Source of the DNA: Dama dama
Lineage: Eukaryota; Chordata; Mammalia; Artiodactyla; Cervidae
Direction of reading: 5' to 3'
Assembly: GCF_033118175.1 (NCBI RefSeq)
Contig: NC_083701.1
Coordinates: forward strand, 56,991,001 to 57,055,000
DNA: 64,000 nt
Below the pieces are notes generated by a model, which saw only the letters and a list, made by a program, of their open reading frames with translations, was not told where the DNA came from and did not search any database. A program made the translations under genes and the position numbers. Numbering within the stretch: position 1 is the stretch's first letter; each line of letters begins with the position of its first letter. This document shows, one piece after another, positions 1 through 11,080 of this stretch.

Positions 1-95
1 TATTTGCCATCTTACATCTTCTTTGGTGAATTTTCTATTAAAATATTTGGCCCATTTTTAAATGGATTCTTTTTCTTATCATTGAGTTTTAAGAG

Positions 96-113
96 TTGTG
101 TGTGTGTGTGTGT
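96..113. repeat. (TG)n microsatellite
   Basis: A short run of about nine TG dinucleotides lies just upstream of a SINE and is followed by a TATA-rich stretch. It is long enough to vary in length between individuals. Confidence 0.9.
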
Positions 114-136
114 ATTTGTATATATACATATACATA

Positions 137-350
137 GTTTCCGGTGGCTCAGCAGTAAAGAATCTGCCTGCAATGCAGGAGCTACAGGAGACCCGGGTTC
201 CATCCCTGGGTCGGGAAGATCCCCTGGAGGAGGGCATGGCAACCCACTCCAGTGTTCTTGCCTGGAGAATCCCCTGGACAGAGGAGCCTGGTGGGCTACA
301 GTCCATGGGGTCGCAGAGTCGGACACAACTGAAGCAACTTAGCATGCATG
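137..350 (+). mobile_element. Bov-tA SINE
   Basis: This has the full layout of a ruminant Bov-tA SINE. A tRNA-Glu-like head (GGTGGCTCAG, then AAGAATCTGCCTGCAATGCA and the box-B-like GGGTTCCATCCC) is followed by the Bov-A body ending in GTCGCAGAGTCGGACACAACTG. The body derives from the 3' end of the BovB LINE, which supplies the retrotransposition machinery in trans. Open frames on both strands across it are properties of the SINE. I could not define a clear TSD. Confidence 0.93.
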
Positions 351-387
351 CATGGAATACATATTTTCCATAGAGCAGATGAGTTGA

Positions 388-762
388 TATTAGGCTACCA
401 TAACAAAATACCACAGACTGATGGACTGAACATCAGAAATGTATTTTCTTACAGTTCTGGAGGCTGAAAGTCCAAGATCAAGGAGACGACAGGGTTATTT
501 TCTCCTGAAGCCGCCTGTCTTGGCTTGCAGATGGCTGTCTTCTTTCTGCATCTTCATGGCCTTTTCTCTGTGCATGCACATCCCTGTCTCCTCCTATTCT
601 TAAGGACACCAGTCATATTGCATTAAGGCCCCACACTCATGACCTCATTTCACCTTAATTAATTTTTAAGGGCCCTGAATCCAAAAAGAGTCACATTGGG
701 GGAGCAGGTGTTTGGGCTTCAATATATGAATTTTTAGGGGGCATGATTCAGCCCATAACACT
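388..762 (-). mobile_element. MLT1-type LTR (ERVL-MaLR), solo
   Basis: Read on the minus strand, the sequence starts TGTTATGGGCTGAAT, passes motifs typical of MLT1A/MST LTRs (AATGTGACT, GACTGGTGTCCTTA, AGTCCAAGATCAAGG in the opposite sense) and ends with a GTATTTTGTTATGG-like motif. No internal retroviral region is attached, so it is a solo LTR. This family predates the mammalian radiation, which fits its many small changes. The exact subfamily (MLT1A or MST) is uncertain. Confidence 0.8.
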
Positions 763-1588
763 AGGCCTTTATCAGATATATGCTTTGCAATTATCTTTTT
801 CAGCCTTTGGTTTTTCTTTAGATTATCTTAATGGTGTCTTTCAAGAAAAAAGTTTGAAAATTTGATGAGGCCTAATTTATCAATCTTTAATTTTGTGAAT
901 TTTGCTGTTAATGGCATATCTAAGAAATCTTTGCCTAACTCAAAGTCACAAAGATTTTATCCTTTATTCTATCCTTTATTCCAGAAGATTGAGTCTATTA
1001 GGTTAACTTTTGTATATGTTGTAAAATATAGATTTTTTTTTTTTTGCATATGGATAGCCAGTTATCCCAGCAGAGCAACATTTGTGGAAAAGATGATTCT
1101 TTCTTCAATGAATTGCCTTCATCATTGTTGTTGAAAATCCATAATTTTGGTCTTCTGGAGTCTCTATTCTATCCCATTTATCAAATTGATTATCTTTATA
1201 CTAAACTTTCCTGAATACTGTAGCTTCACATTAAGACTCACACTAAGCTTCACATTAAGAAATCAGGTACTGCCGATTTTCCAACTTTGTTTTTCATTGT
1301 CATAGTTGTTTATTATTTTGTAGATTCTTGCATTGTCATTTACATTTCAGAATTAGCTTATAAAGCTACCAATACAAAATGTTTTCTGGGATTTTGATTC
1401 AGATTACATTTAATCTACAGGTCAATTTTAAGAGATTTGGTGTTTTAAGAATATTGTTTTTCTCTGTGAACACCATGAATCTCTTCAATTATCTAGTCTA
1501 GGTCTTTAATTCTCTCAACAATGTTTTCTAGTTTTTTGTTTCATTCCTGATCTTAGAGAGGAAGTATTCAGTCTTTCATCATCAAATA
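763..1588 (-). mobile_element. Old L1 fragment, ORF2 3' part (left piece)
   Basis: Antisense to L1 ORF2. TTTATCAGATATATG, a disrupted ATCTAAGAAATCTTTGCCTAA-like stretch and GGATAGCCAGTTATCCCAGCA are hallmarks of the 3' part of L1M-type ORF2. It is heavily mutated with no usable reading frame. It breaks at 1588, where a Tigger element begins, and resumes beyond it. Confidence 0.8.
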
Positions 1589-2603
1589 CAGGCATATCTT
1601 GTTTTGTTACACTTCACTCCATTGCATTTTTTACAAGTTGAAGGTTTGTGTCAAGCAAGTCTATAGGTGTCATTTTTCCAACCATGTTTCTCACTTTGTG
1701 TCTTTGTAATATCAATAATTCTTGCAATTGCTATACTGTATGCTGATTTGTAAACAGCAATCTTTGATATAAATGTAATTGTTTGGGGACATTACAGAGT
1801 GCACCCAACTAAGAATGGTGAACTTAACCATTGTGTGTATGTTCTGATTACTGCAGCGACCAGTCATTCCTCCAGCTCTCTCCTCTGCTTGGGCCTCCCT
1901 GCTTTAAGACACAGCAATACTGAAATTAGGCCAAGTAATTACCCTACAATGACTTTTAAGTGTTCAAGTAAAAGAAAGAATTACATGTCCCTCACTTTAA
2001 ATCAAAAGCTAGAAATGATTAAGCTTATTAAGGAAGGCATGCCCAAAGCCAAGACAAGTCAAAATCTAGGCCTCTTTCACCAAACAGTTAGCCAAAGTGT
2101 GAATCCAAACTGAAGGAAATTAAAAGTGCTACTCCAGTGAACACACAAATAAGAAGAAATTGAAACAGCCTTACAGATGATATGGAGAAAGTTTAAGTGG
2201 TCTGGATAGAAGATCAAACCAGTCATAACATTCCCTTCCACCAAAGCCTAATTCAGAGTAAGGCCTTAACTCTCCTCAATTCTATGAAGGCTTAGAGAGA
2301 TGAGGAATTATAGAAAAGTATGAAGCTAGCAGAGGTTTGTTCATGAGGCTTAAGGAAAAGAGCTGTCTTCACAGCATAAAACTACAAAGTGAAACAGCAA
2401 CTGCAGCAAGTTATTCAAAAGATCTAGATAAAATAATTAACAAATGTAGCTACACTAAACAACAGATTTTCAATGTAGATGAAACAGCCTTATGTTGGAA
2501 GAAGATGCTATCTAGGACTGTCACAGCTACAGAGAAGTCAACACCTGGCTTCGAAGCGTCAAAGGACAGACTGACTCTCTTGTTAGCTGATGCGGCTGGT
2601 AAC
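1589..2603 (+). mobile_element. Tigger1 DNA transposon (TcMar-Tigger), 5' half
   Basis: The element starts at CAGGCATATCTTGTTTTG, a diverged Tigger1 terminal inverted repeat, directly after a TA dinucleotide (1587-1588), the expected target of mariner-type elements. The 5' non-coding region and about the first half of the transposase gene follow. The copy stops abruptly near GCTGGTAACTT, so the 3' half and right terminal repeat are missing. It sits inside the old L1, so it inserted after that L1. Confidence 0.92.
1949..2603 (+). pseudogene. Tigger1 (pogo-like) transposase remnant
   Basis: The frame from the ATG at 1949 reads about 55 residues of a pogo-type transposase N-terminus, including SLTLNQKLEMIKL of the helix-turn-helix DNA-binding domain, then meets a stop near 2111. 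A second frame from 2337 contains YTKQQIFNVDETALCWKK, in which the first catalytic Asp of the DDE domain is preserved. The region between the frames is frameshifted, and the rest of the catalytic domain is deleted. The gene is dead. Intact family members encode a cut-and-paste transposase that moves its own DNA. Confidence 0.9.
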
Positions 2604-2652
2604 TTCCTCACATCTTTGATCATGCTAATTCACTTTTTCTCTCTAGCTAAAA
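2604..2652 (-). mobile_element. Old L1, short bridge piece
   Basis: About 50 bases between the truncated Tigger and the next SINE match L1 ORF2 antisense (a TTTTTCTCTCTAGCTAAA motif). By comparison with typical L1 order, roughly 1 kb of L1 is missing between this piece and the one ending at 1588. One deletion probably removed the Tigger 3' half together with that L1 segment. Confidence 0.6.
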
Positions 2653-2870
2653 GGGCTCCCTCACGGCTCAAACAGTAAAGAATCTGCCTGCAATGCTAGA
2701 GACCTTTGTTCAATTCCTGGGTTGGGAAGAGGGAAGATCCCCTGGAGAAGGGAATGGCAACCCACTCCAGTATCCTTGCCTGGAGAATCCCATGGGCAGA
2801 GGAGCCTGGGGGGCTATAGTTCATGGCGTTGCAGAGTCAGACATGACTAAGCAACTAACACTTTCATTTT
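2653..2870 (+). mobile_element. Bov-tA SINE
   Basis: A complete Bov-tA: tRNA-like head (CTCACGGCTCAAACAGTAAAG), poorly conserved box B, and Bov-A body ending GCAGAGTCAGACATGACTAA. It is flanked by an imperfect TSD, TCTAGCTAAAA at 2642-2652 and TCTGGTTAAAA at 2871-2881, made of L1 sequence, so the SINE inserted into the old L1. Confidence 0.92.
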
Positions 2871-2881
2871 TCTGGTTAAAA

Positions 2882-3690
2882 GTTAATCAGTTTCATTGAT
2901 CTTCTCAAAGAATCATCTCTGAGGTTCATTTGTTTTCTCTACTGATATTCTGTTTCAATTGTATTGATTTCCACTCTGATCTTTATTATCTCCTTTTTCA
3001 TGCTACTTTGGATCTTCTTTGGTCTTTTTTCTCTAGTTTAGTGATTTAGGAACTTGCACACACAAAAAATATGGGCATCCAGTGCCCCAAATTTCCTGCT
3101 AAGTAGTGCTTTAGTAGCATCTCACATTTTGACATGCTGTATTTTTATTTTTATTCAGTTAAAAATATTTTATTTTTTCCTTCGGACTCCTTCTTTGACC
3201 CATTGTGTTTTGTTAGCAATTTTACTTATACATGTTTGCATGCTTGCCAGTGATTATTCTTTTTTAATTACTAATTTTATTATGTTCAGAAAATTTGTTT
3301 TATATGAGGGTTGAATCCTTTTACATTTAATTGACACATTTTTTTTTAATCTAGTATATAGGTTTTCTTGGGAAACATTCTATGTACTTTTAAAATAATG
3401 TACTGTTTTTTGCTGTTTGATGAAGTTTTCTATAAATATCAATTAGGTCAATGCGATTGATAGTGTTATTCACATCTATATCATTTACTGAGAGATGGAT
3501 ATTCAAAATCTACAGCTCTAGTAGGTGACTTTTAAATGTTTCTTGATAGTCTGTATATTTTAGCCTTAACATTTCTTGTAATCTGGTGGGTTTGCTAGTG
3601 ATGAATTCTTGAGCTAGTGTATGTCTATAAAAGTCTTTATTTTTCTTTTGTTTTTGGAAGATACTTCCACCAGTTACATAAGTCTAGTTT
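2882..3690 (-). mobile_element. Old L1 fragment, ORF2 5' part (right piece)
   Basis: This continues the same antisense L1: TTCATTGATCTTCTCAAAG follows the SINE directly, and later TTCTTTGACCCATTG and GGGAAACATTCTATG match the reverse-transcriptase-proximal part of ORF2. The order of motifs agrees with the left piece. The right edge is vague. Confidence 0.72.
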
Positions 3691-3699
3691 GATAATTTT

Positions 3700-4110
3700 T
3701 TTGTATTTTCCGGTTACTAAAGAAAGATCTTCTGTTGATCTCCAGAGTTCTCTTTCTGTGCAACTTGACCCTCTCTACCACTCTGTCTTATGAGCTCCAA
3801 GAACTTGATCTTCTGGGATCCTTAGACAATTCTCCTCAATAAGGGAGTCTACCAGCCTCTACCAGCTTCCCTTTTTTGTGTCATGGAGTAGAAACTTGAA
3901 ACTTCTATAAGCCAAGGGCAATAGAAGTGCTCACCTCATTTGTTTCCTGTTTCTCAAGACTACTGCCTTTCATTGTCTGATGTCCAGGGTCTTTAAAAAC
4001 ATTATTGCTTCTTGTATCTTCTTTTTGTTCTGGTTGCTGTTGTTGAGGACTCAGTGGGAGACTATATCTGATACTTCTTGCTCCATCTTATTATTCCCTT
4101 TAGTCCCAAT
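3700..4110 (-). mobile_element. Probable L1-derived sequence
   Basis: The stretch TGATGTCCAGGGTCTT through ACTTCTTGCTCCATCTTATT resembles antisense sequence found toward the 5' end of old L1M elements. It may be the 5' continuation of the L1 to its left or a separate old copy. This is recognition by eye of a degraded sequence. Confidence 0.4.
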
Positions 4111-6547
4111 ACATATTTTTGATCTTGGATTTCTTTCCTATTCCATTCATCTTAAGAAGTAAGATTTCACTACATGCATTTGTAACATCAGTGAACCTTC
4201 TGACATTCTGTCAAAATATTTCAGACTAAAACCTGGCTCACCAGATATTTGTCAGTGAAATTCTATCACCTATGCAAGGAGGAAGTATCTTCTATTTTTT
4301 TCAAATTCATTTACTTCTGCTGAGAAAGTGTGAGTTATTTGCACCATTATTGTTATCCTTCAAAGGTAAGATACAATTAAAAAGAATATCAGTGTAAATG
4401 GAACACATACAAAGAAGAAAAGGATAACAATGTTTTTGAATAAGTATTTGTAGTCATGTATACTACAATAATTATCTACTTCAGAATTCAAACAGCTTTT
4501 CTTTAAGACTATTATTCATGAAAATTTCAAACTGTAGAGTGCTGAAAATTCTGTACCCTAGGAAAAAAATGCATTTATCCCAAGAAGACTGATTGACTTG
4601 TGTATGTGTGTGAACTCCCTTAAACATGAGTGAGGTGGGGGGAGGTTTCCTACTGTCTAGTCAATTTCAAAGTATCTATCACATATGTTAACTTTAGGAA
4701 CATAAATTCTAAATGTTAAGAACTTTAATTATTAATAATATATTAGACTTTAACACCTTTACATTGGATACAAATTCAATGAGAGTCTATTCTTGGCAGC
4801 TATCTTAACACTGGATTTTTCTTCAGAAATTTTAGTCAAAAACAGAGCAGACCATACATTAATCAACATACAAAACAAAGTCTGTCTGGGATATAACATA
4901 TGCCATATTACTTCCAGGACTAATACCTGGGAGAAGCCCAAGATAAACCTGTAATTTTCCCCTCTGGTGTCACTATTATGAACACTGAAAGTGGTAAGAG
5001 AAGGACAGTGGAATTGTTTAACACCATGTCTTGAGGACATCTGCCTCTCATATTTTGTCTCTTCAGAAACCGATATACTAAAAAATGTCCTATGTTGGGA
5101 ACTGAAAAATTGCTATAAAGAAAGCTCGGGAGTGACCTCTGTTCTTTCTTCCATTTCTTTTCTGAAGTCTCCTACTGTTAGTGATCACTTTAACAACTCT
5201 GACCTTGTGTAGTAATTAAATCCATCTTTTCTCCATGGCACAGTCCTAACTAAAGTTGTCCTACTCACAACTTTCAAGGTGTAATCCATTCACGCCTCAC
5301 GCACTATACAATGTTAACAAACAGTACAATAGCAGCTACATTAGATAGCTCCATTTTCAACATCCTTTTGAAAAAGAAAAATAAAAAGGCAATTCTCAAG
5401 GGACTAAAAGTGGAAATAAGGTTCAAACTGGAAAGTTCTTTTCCCAGATAACACTCTACACATAAGTTCTAAATTCCTATTCTTCCAGTGTTCAGTTAAA
5501 ATGGAAAAAGCAGGAAAGTGCAAGCCTCAATTTAAAATTAGATATCAGTTCCAAGAGCAAAATTATAATGTTAAAATTTTTATGTTGAAAATACACATTG
5601 ACTACACTAATGAGTCACTGTTCACTACATAGACAAGGAAAACCAAACTGAAATAACCAACAAGGGTTTGTCAAATTTTCTGATGAAATCTGTCTCAACT
5701 ACTAATATCAGAGGACTCCCTGTGAAATGGACAGTGGACACTCTCAAGACACCTGGAAAGTTGGGAAACCCAAGTTCCCACTACCAGTTAGAATGTAGAA
5801 GGATATGAAATACCTTTACACCTACTGAAAAAATAAGAAATTACTGCACAGATATACATATTCAGAAAGATAGACAGATACAGACATAATGTAAAGCTTG
5901 AAATATTATCTGTATTGTCATATGTCAACTGGCAATTTTGTGATTATCACAGTAAAGAAGAAACTAAAAGCATATGAAAACAGGGAACATATCCACAGTC
6001 CTAAGTCTGTGTGGGTGCATGTACAAAAAATGTGGTGGGATCTCTTGAAAGGAAGCTTATGAAATGGGGTCTCTGAAGTTTCTCCTGGGTGTTCCTACAT
6101 GGGGAATCACTGCTTCTAGCTGACTGGACTCTCCAGCAGAAGTTAGTGATTCTGCTTTAGCAAAGTTACATTAATGAGTAGAAATCATTTCATTTTATTA
6201 TATACTTCAATGTGAAGGTAAACATTTTACTCCAGATATACATATTTTCTTTAAAGAGATGAGAACATAAATAAATGTAGGACCTAAAAACACTAAACTC
6301 AGAGGAATGAGACATTGTGCATTTACAAGGGAACAGATGGAGGAAACCTCCATCCTTGAGACCCATGGCCAAAGCTGTGTTAGGAGGAGAGGACAGGAGA
6401 GACATATTTTTGGTAAAATGAAAATCTTGGCTTAGATGAGGAGAAGCCAGGCAAACTCCTGACAAACCTGTGGGTTAGTATGTCAGGCTTAAATCTGGAA
6501 AAAGCTCAAACCCAAAGACAAGTTTCTCTGCTCATTGATGTTACTGT
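4111..6547. other. AT-rich sequence, nothing recognised
   Basis: I see no gene, known repeat family, microsatellite or CpG cluster in these 2.4 kb. The open frames present are under 100 codons and show no domain. It may include very old repeats that cannot be recognised by eye. Confidence 0.6.
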
Positions 6548-6780
6548 TGTTCAGTCGCTAAAGTCCGACTCTTTATGACCCCATGGATTGCTGCATGCCA
6601 GGCTTCCCTGTCCTTCACCATCTCCTGGAGTTTGCTCAAACTCATGTCCCTTGAGTCAATGATATCATCCAACCATCTCATCCTCTTGCCGCCTTCTCCT
6701 CCTGCCTTCAATCTTTCCCAGCATCAGGGTCTTTTTCAATGAGTTGGTTCTTTGCATCAGGTGGCCAAAGTATTGCAGCT
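6548..6780 (-). mobile_element. BovB LINE 3' end fragment
   Basis: Antisense match to the last ~230 bases of BovB: GTTGTTCAGTCGCTAAAGTC, CACCATCTCCTGGAGTTT, ATCTCATCCTCTTGCCG and CATCAGGTGGCCAAAGTA. It is 5' truncated, as most LINE copies are, and holds only the C-terminal end of the reverse-transcriptase frame. Confidence 0.9.
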
Positions 6781-6849
6781 AGAAATTTTGCTGCGTAATC
6801 AGTGGCTGGGAATGGCTGGAAAGCCAAAAGATCTATCTGGTTTCAAAGT

Positions 6850-7020
6850 ATCACGATTTTGATGTCCTGTAATCTCAGAGACTCTTGTCATATCTTCCCA
6901 CTGTCACTGAGTCTCACAGTCCTCGGTCCCTCAATTTCAGACCCCATTGTATGCAGTCTTATAACACCAAGACCTCAAAGTTTCACAGCCTCTTGGTCTT
7001 GAAATCGCACAGTTTGTGAC
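6850..7020. repeat. Degenerate TCTCAGAGTC-like periodic tract, left part
   Basis: Short variants of TCTCAGAGACTC, GTCTCACAGTCC, TTTCACAGCCTC and TCGCACAGTTT recur every 10-20 bases. A very similar tract begins again at 10172, right after the L1 that separates them. It looks like an old minisatellite with a 12-14-base unit, split by the L1 insertion. The unit is too eroded to be certain. Confidence 0.45.
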
Positions 7021-7146
7021 ATGGAAATATGTCCATAAAATACCACTACACCATGAAAATCACTCCTAAAACTGTAAAATCTCTCAAGACTGCATAGCAA
7101 TCTTAATAGACTTAAGACTACTCATATTTTCTATTTCTTAAAAGTA

Positions 7147-7682
7147 TTTGCACAGGAAAGAAAATCACTGATAAAACAAAAAGACAATCTACTTAGTGGA
7201 AGAAAATATTTGCAAATGATATGACTGATAAGAGGTTAATATCCAAAATATATGTACCACACATACAACTTAATATCAAAAAACAATCTGATTACAAAAT
7301 GAGCTGAAGACCTGAATAGATATCTTTTCCAACGAAGATGTACAGATAGCTAATAAGCTATTGAAAAGATGCTCAGTGTCAATAATATTGCCAGCGTTTC
7401 CACTCCTGGGTATTTTTCTGACAAAAACAGTAATTAGAAAAGATACATGCATCCCAATATTTATATCAGCATTATTTACAGTAGTCAATATATGAAAGTA
7501 ATCTATGTACCCATTGCTAGATGAATAGGTGAAGACAATGTGGTATATATGCAATGGAATACTACTCAGACAAAAAAGGAATGAAATTTTGCCATTTGCA
7601 ACACATGGATGGGCCTGGAATGTATTATGCTTAGTGAAATAAGTAAGATAGAGAAAGATAAGTACTTTATGCTACCACTTAA
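7147..7682 (+). mobile_element. L1 3' end, left piece
   Basis: Sense L1 ORF2 C-terminal region: GAAAATATTTGCAAATGATA, GAGGTTAATATCCAAAATAT, CACTCCTGGGTATTT, ATACATGCATCCCAATATTT and ATGGATGGGCCTGGAATGTA. It is internally deleted and frameshifted. A BovB insertion interrupts it, and it resumes at 9901 with the next bases of L1. Confidence 0.9.
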
Positions 7683-7693
7683 ATGTGGAATCT
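7683..7693. repeat. BovB target-site duplication, left
   Basis: ATGTGGAATCT lies immediately left of the BovB and recurs at 9901-9911 immediately right of it. Both copies are L1 sequence, so they mark the integration point. Confidence 0.88.
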
Positions 7694-9900
7694 GCGTTCA
7701 AATGGGTATATCTTTCCTTTTCTCCTTTGCCTTTTGCTGCTCTTCTTTTCTCAGCTATTTGTAAGGCCTCCTCGGACAACCACTTTTCCTGTTTGCATTA
7801 CTTTTTCTTGTGGATGGTCTTGATCACTGCCTCCTGTACAATGTCACAAACCTCTGTCCATAGTCCTCCAGGAACTCTATCAGATCTAATCCTGTTTGTC
7901 ACTTCCGCTGTATAATCATAAGGGACCTGATTAAGGTCATACCTGAATGGTCTAGTGGTTTTCCCTACTTTCTTCAATTTCAGTCTGAATTTTGCAACAG
8001 GAGCTCCTGATGTGAGCCACAGTCAGATCCTGGTCTTGTTTTTGCTGACTGATGAGCTTCTCCATCTTCAGCTGCAAAGAATATAACCAATCTGATTTCA
8101 GTATTGACCATCTGGTGATGTCCGTGTGTAGAGGCTGCTCTCGTCTTGTTGGAAGAGGGTGTTTGCTATGACCAGTGCACTCCCTTGGCAAAACTCTATT
8201 AGCCTTTGAGAAAATTAGAGATACCAAGGGAACATTTCATGCAAAGATGGACACAATAAAGGACAGAAATGGTATGGACCTAACAGAAGAAGAAGATATT
8301 AAGAAGAGGAGGCAAGAATACACAGAAGAACTATATAAAAAAGATCTTCATGACCCAGATAACTATGATGGTATGATCACTCACCTAAAGCCAGACATCC
8401 TGGAATGCAAAGTCAAGTGGGCCTTAGGAAGCATCACATGAACAAAGCTGGTGGAGGTTATGGAATTCCAGTTGAGCTCTTTCAAATCCTAAAAGATGAT
8501 GCTGTGAAAGTGCTGCACTCAATATGGAAGCAAATTTGGAAAACTCAGCAGTGACCACAGGACTGGAAAAAGTCAGTTTTCATTCGAGTCCCAAAGAAGG
8601 GCAATGCCAAAGAACGCTCAAACTATCGCACAGTTGCACTCATCTCACACGCTAGCAAAGCAATGCTTAAAATTCACCAAGCCAGGCTTCAACAGTACAT
8701 GAACCATGAACTTCCAGATGTACAAGCTGGATTTAGAAAAGGCAGAGGCACCAGGGATCAAATTGTCAACATCCGTTGGATCATTGAAAAAGCGAGCTCC
8801 AGAAAAACATTTACTTCTGCTTTATTGACTATGCCAAAGCCATTGACTGTGCAGATCACAACAAACTGTGGAAAATTCTGAAAGAGATGGGAATACAAGA
8901 CCACCTGACCTGCCTCCTGAGAAATCTGTATGCAGGTCAAGAAACAACAGTTAGAACTGGATGTGGAACAACAGGCTGATCACAAATAGGGAAAGGAGTA
9001 CGTCAAGGCTGTATATTGTCACCCTGCTTGTTTAACTTACATGCAGAGTACATCATGTGAAATGCCAGGCTGGATGAAGCACAAGCTGGGATCAAGATTG
9101 CCAGGAGAAATATCAATAACCTCAGAAATGCAGATGACACCACCCTTATGGTAGAAAGCAAAGAACTAAAGAGCCTCTTGATGAAAGTGAAAGAGGAGAG
9201 TGAAAAAGTTGGTTTAAAGCTCAACATTCTGAATACTAAGATCCAAGGCATCCAGTCCCATCACTTCATGGCAAATAGACGGGGAAACAATGGAAACAGT
9301 GAGAAACTTTATTTTCTTGGGCTCCAAAATCACTACAGATGGTGACTGCAGCCATGAAATTAAAAATGCACCTTGGAATAAAAGCATGACCAACCTAGAC
9401 AGCATATTAAAAAGCAGAGACATTACTTTGCCAACAAAGGTTTGTCTAGTCAAAACTATGGTTTTTCCAGTAGTCATGTATGGATGTGAGAGTTGGACTA
9501 TAAAGAGATCCGAGTGCTGAAGAATTGATGCTTTTGAACTGTGGTGTTGGAGAAAACTCTTGAGAGTCCCTTGGACTGCAAGGAGATGCAACCAGTCCAT
9601 CCTAAAGGAAATCAGTCCTGAATATTCATTTTAAGGACTGATGATGAAGCTGAAACTCCATTACTTTGGCCAGCTGATGCAAAGAACTGACTCTCTTGAA
9701 AAGACCCTGGTGCGAGCAAAGAATGAAGGTGGGAGGAGGAGGGGATAACACAGGATGAGATGGTTAGATGGCATCACTGACTCGATGGACCTGAGTTTGA
9801 GTAAGTTCCGGGGGTTGGTGATGGACAGGGAAGCCTGGTGTGCTGCAGTCCATTGGATTGCAAAGAGTCGGACATGACTAAGTGACCAAACTGAACTGAT
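7694..9900 (+). mobile_element. BovB (RTE) LINE with inverted 5' segment
   Basis: A 2.2-kb BovB copy bounded by an 11-base TSD. Bases from about 8205 to 9900 are in sense orientation and end in the standard 3' terminus (GGACATGACTAAGTGACC). Bases 7694 to about 8195 hold a more 5' part of the same element in reverse: the minus strand reads SLQLKMEKLISQQKQDQD and IQTEIEESRE, upstream of the sense part in the protein. About 100 bases of the consensus are lost at the junction. This is the signature of twin priming. The host sequence is an L1. Confidence 0.92.
8205..9890 (+). pseudogene. BovB reverse transcriptase remnant
   Basis: The sense half encodes much of the RTE-type reverse transcriptase in broken frames. 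KIRDTKGTFHAKMDTIKDRN (from ~8207), DVQAGFRKGRGTRDQIVNIR (~8715), box A FIDYAKAIDC (~8817) and RQGCILSPCLFN (~9002) are visible. The catalytic YADD box reads NADD near 9128, so the aromatic residue is lost, and there are several frameshifts and stops (the first near 8439). The endonuclease domain is absent. A functional copy would nick DNA and copy its own RNA into the nick; this one cannot. Confidence 0.9.
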
Positions 9901-9911
9901 ATGTGGAATCT
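9901..9911. repeat. BovB target-site duplication, right
   Basis: ATGTGGAATCT is an exact copy of 7683-7693. The L1 sequence carries straight on from here. Confidence 0.88.
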
Positions 9912-10171
9912 AAAAAAGCAAATAATTGAATATAAAAAACAGAAACAAACTAGTAGTTATCCATTGGGAGAGGAAAATGGAGAGTGACAAGATATGGGTA
10001 GGAATTTAAGATGTACAACCTAATAAGCATAAAGCAAGCTACAAGGTTATATTGGACAGCACAAGAAAGATAGCCAATATTTTATAATAACCTTAAATAG
10101 ATAATACACTTATAAAAATTTGAAGATTATCATTATGTTGCATATCTGAAACTAATATTTTAAGTCAACTA
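9912..10171 (+). mobile_element. L1 3' end, right piece (3' UTR)
   Basis: This continues the L1 interrupted at 7693: AAAAAAGCAAATAATTGAAT, CAAACTAGTAGTTATCC, and the terminal motif CATATCTGAAACTAATATTT followed by AAGTCAACTACACTTT. No poly(A) tail remains. Confidence 0.85.
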
Positions 10172-10300
10172 CACTTTCTCAGAATCTCAGGGTCTCATAG
10201 ACTCCCAAGTCTCGCAGGTCCATGATCTAGCAGACTTAAGGTTATTAAGTTTTGAGGTCTAGCAATATCATAATGCTTAGTTTCAGAGTCCCCTGAATTC
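10172..10300. repeat. Degenerate TCTCAGAGTC-like periodic tract, right part
   Basis: CTCAGAATCTCAGGGTCTC, ATAGACTCCCAAGTCTCGCA, GATCTAGCAGAC and TTTCAGAGTCCC repeat the theme of 6850-7020. It lies directly against the L1 3' end, which supports one older tract cut in two. Confidence 0.45.
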
Positions 10301-10734
10301 ACTCTCAAAATGTTAATGTCACTCTCAAATGGTTACTGTTGTAACTAAATCCTGATACAATTAAATTTTAGTAATAAATCCCCTTGGCAGCATAAAAAAT
10401 TGAGGACTGGACTGAAAAACAAAGTCTTGGACACCTGTTATTTAAATTCAAGCATAATTAACACAGTGGCAGGAATATCAATGAAACTGAATACAAGTCA
10501 ACAGAATTCAAAATTCTTGTATGAAACAAAAACAGATTGTGAAATAATGAGCTTGAGATTCAAAAATATTTCTTACACAGGACACAAAACACATTAATCA
10601 TTAAAAAACTTTTTTAAACTTATGCTTCTCAAAATATGCTGTGAAGGAACTGAGAAGTTACAAAATGACAGAAAACATTTGTAAACATTTTTCTGACAAA
10701 GCACTCCTATTCAAATGTACTCAGATATTTATAT
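10301..10734. other. AT-rich sequence, nothing recognised
   Basis: No gene or repeat family is recognisable. The longest frame is 65 codons and has no domain. Confidence 0.55.
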
Positions 10735-11018
10735 TAAGAAAAACAGCCCAATAAAATGGGCAAAAGACTAAATGAGCAAAAGACAAAAGTAGATATATGA
10801 ATGGCCAGTAAGTACATCATATGATATTCAACGTAAGTCATCAGTAAAATAAAATCAAAACAATAATGTGATACCACTCTACAGCCATTAAAAACTGACA
10901 AAACGAAAAGCTGACAAGGATTTAGAGTAAATGAAATTCTCACACACTGATGATGGAAGTTAAATGGTTCAACCACTTGGGAAGCTTTAATTTTCATAAA
11001 GTTAAGCACACACACACA

Positions 11019-11080
<62 letters not shown>

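Noticed and set aside
137..220. tRNA-like box A and box B sequences that might be taken as a tRNA gene.
   Set aside because: They belong to the tRNA-Glu-derived heads of Bov-tA SINEs. No cloverleaf with anticodon stem is preserved; the same applies to the other SINE heads.
4..414. Four overlapping open frames of 91-112 codons on both strands at the window start.
   Set aside because: All lie across one Bov-tA SINE and a TG repeat. The same peptides (CLENPLDRGAWWATVHGVAESD and similar) recur at every SINE in the window.
9214..9600. A 128-codon minus-strand frame.
   Set aside because: It is the antisense shadow of the BovB reverse-transcriptase region, repeated in other BovB copies.
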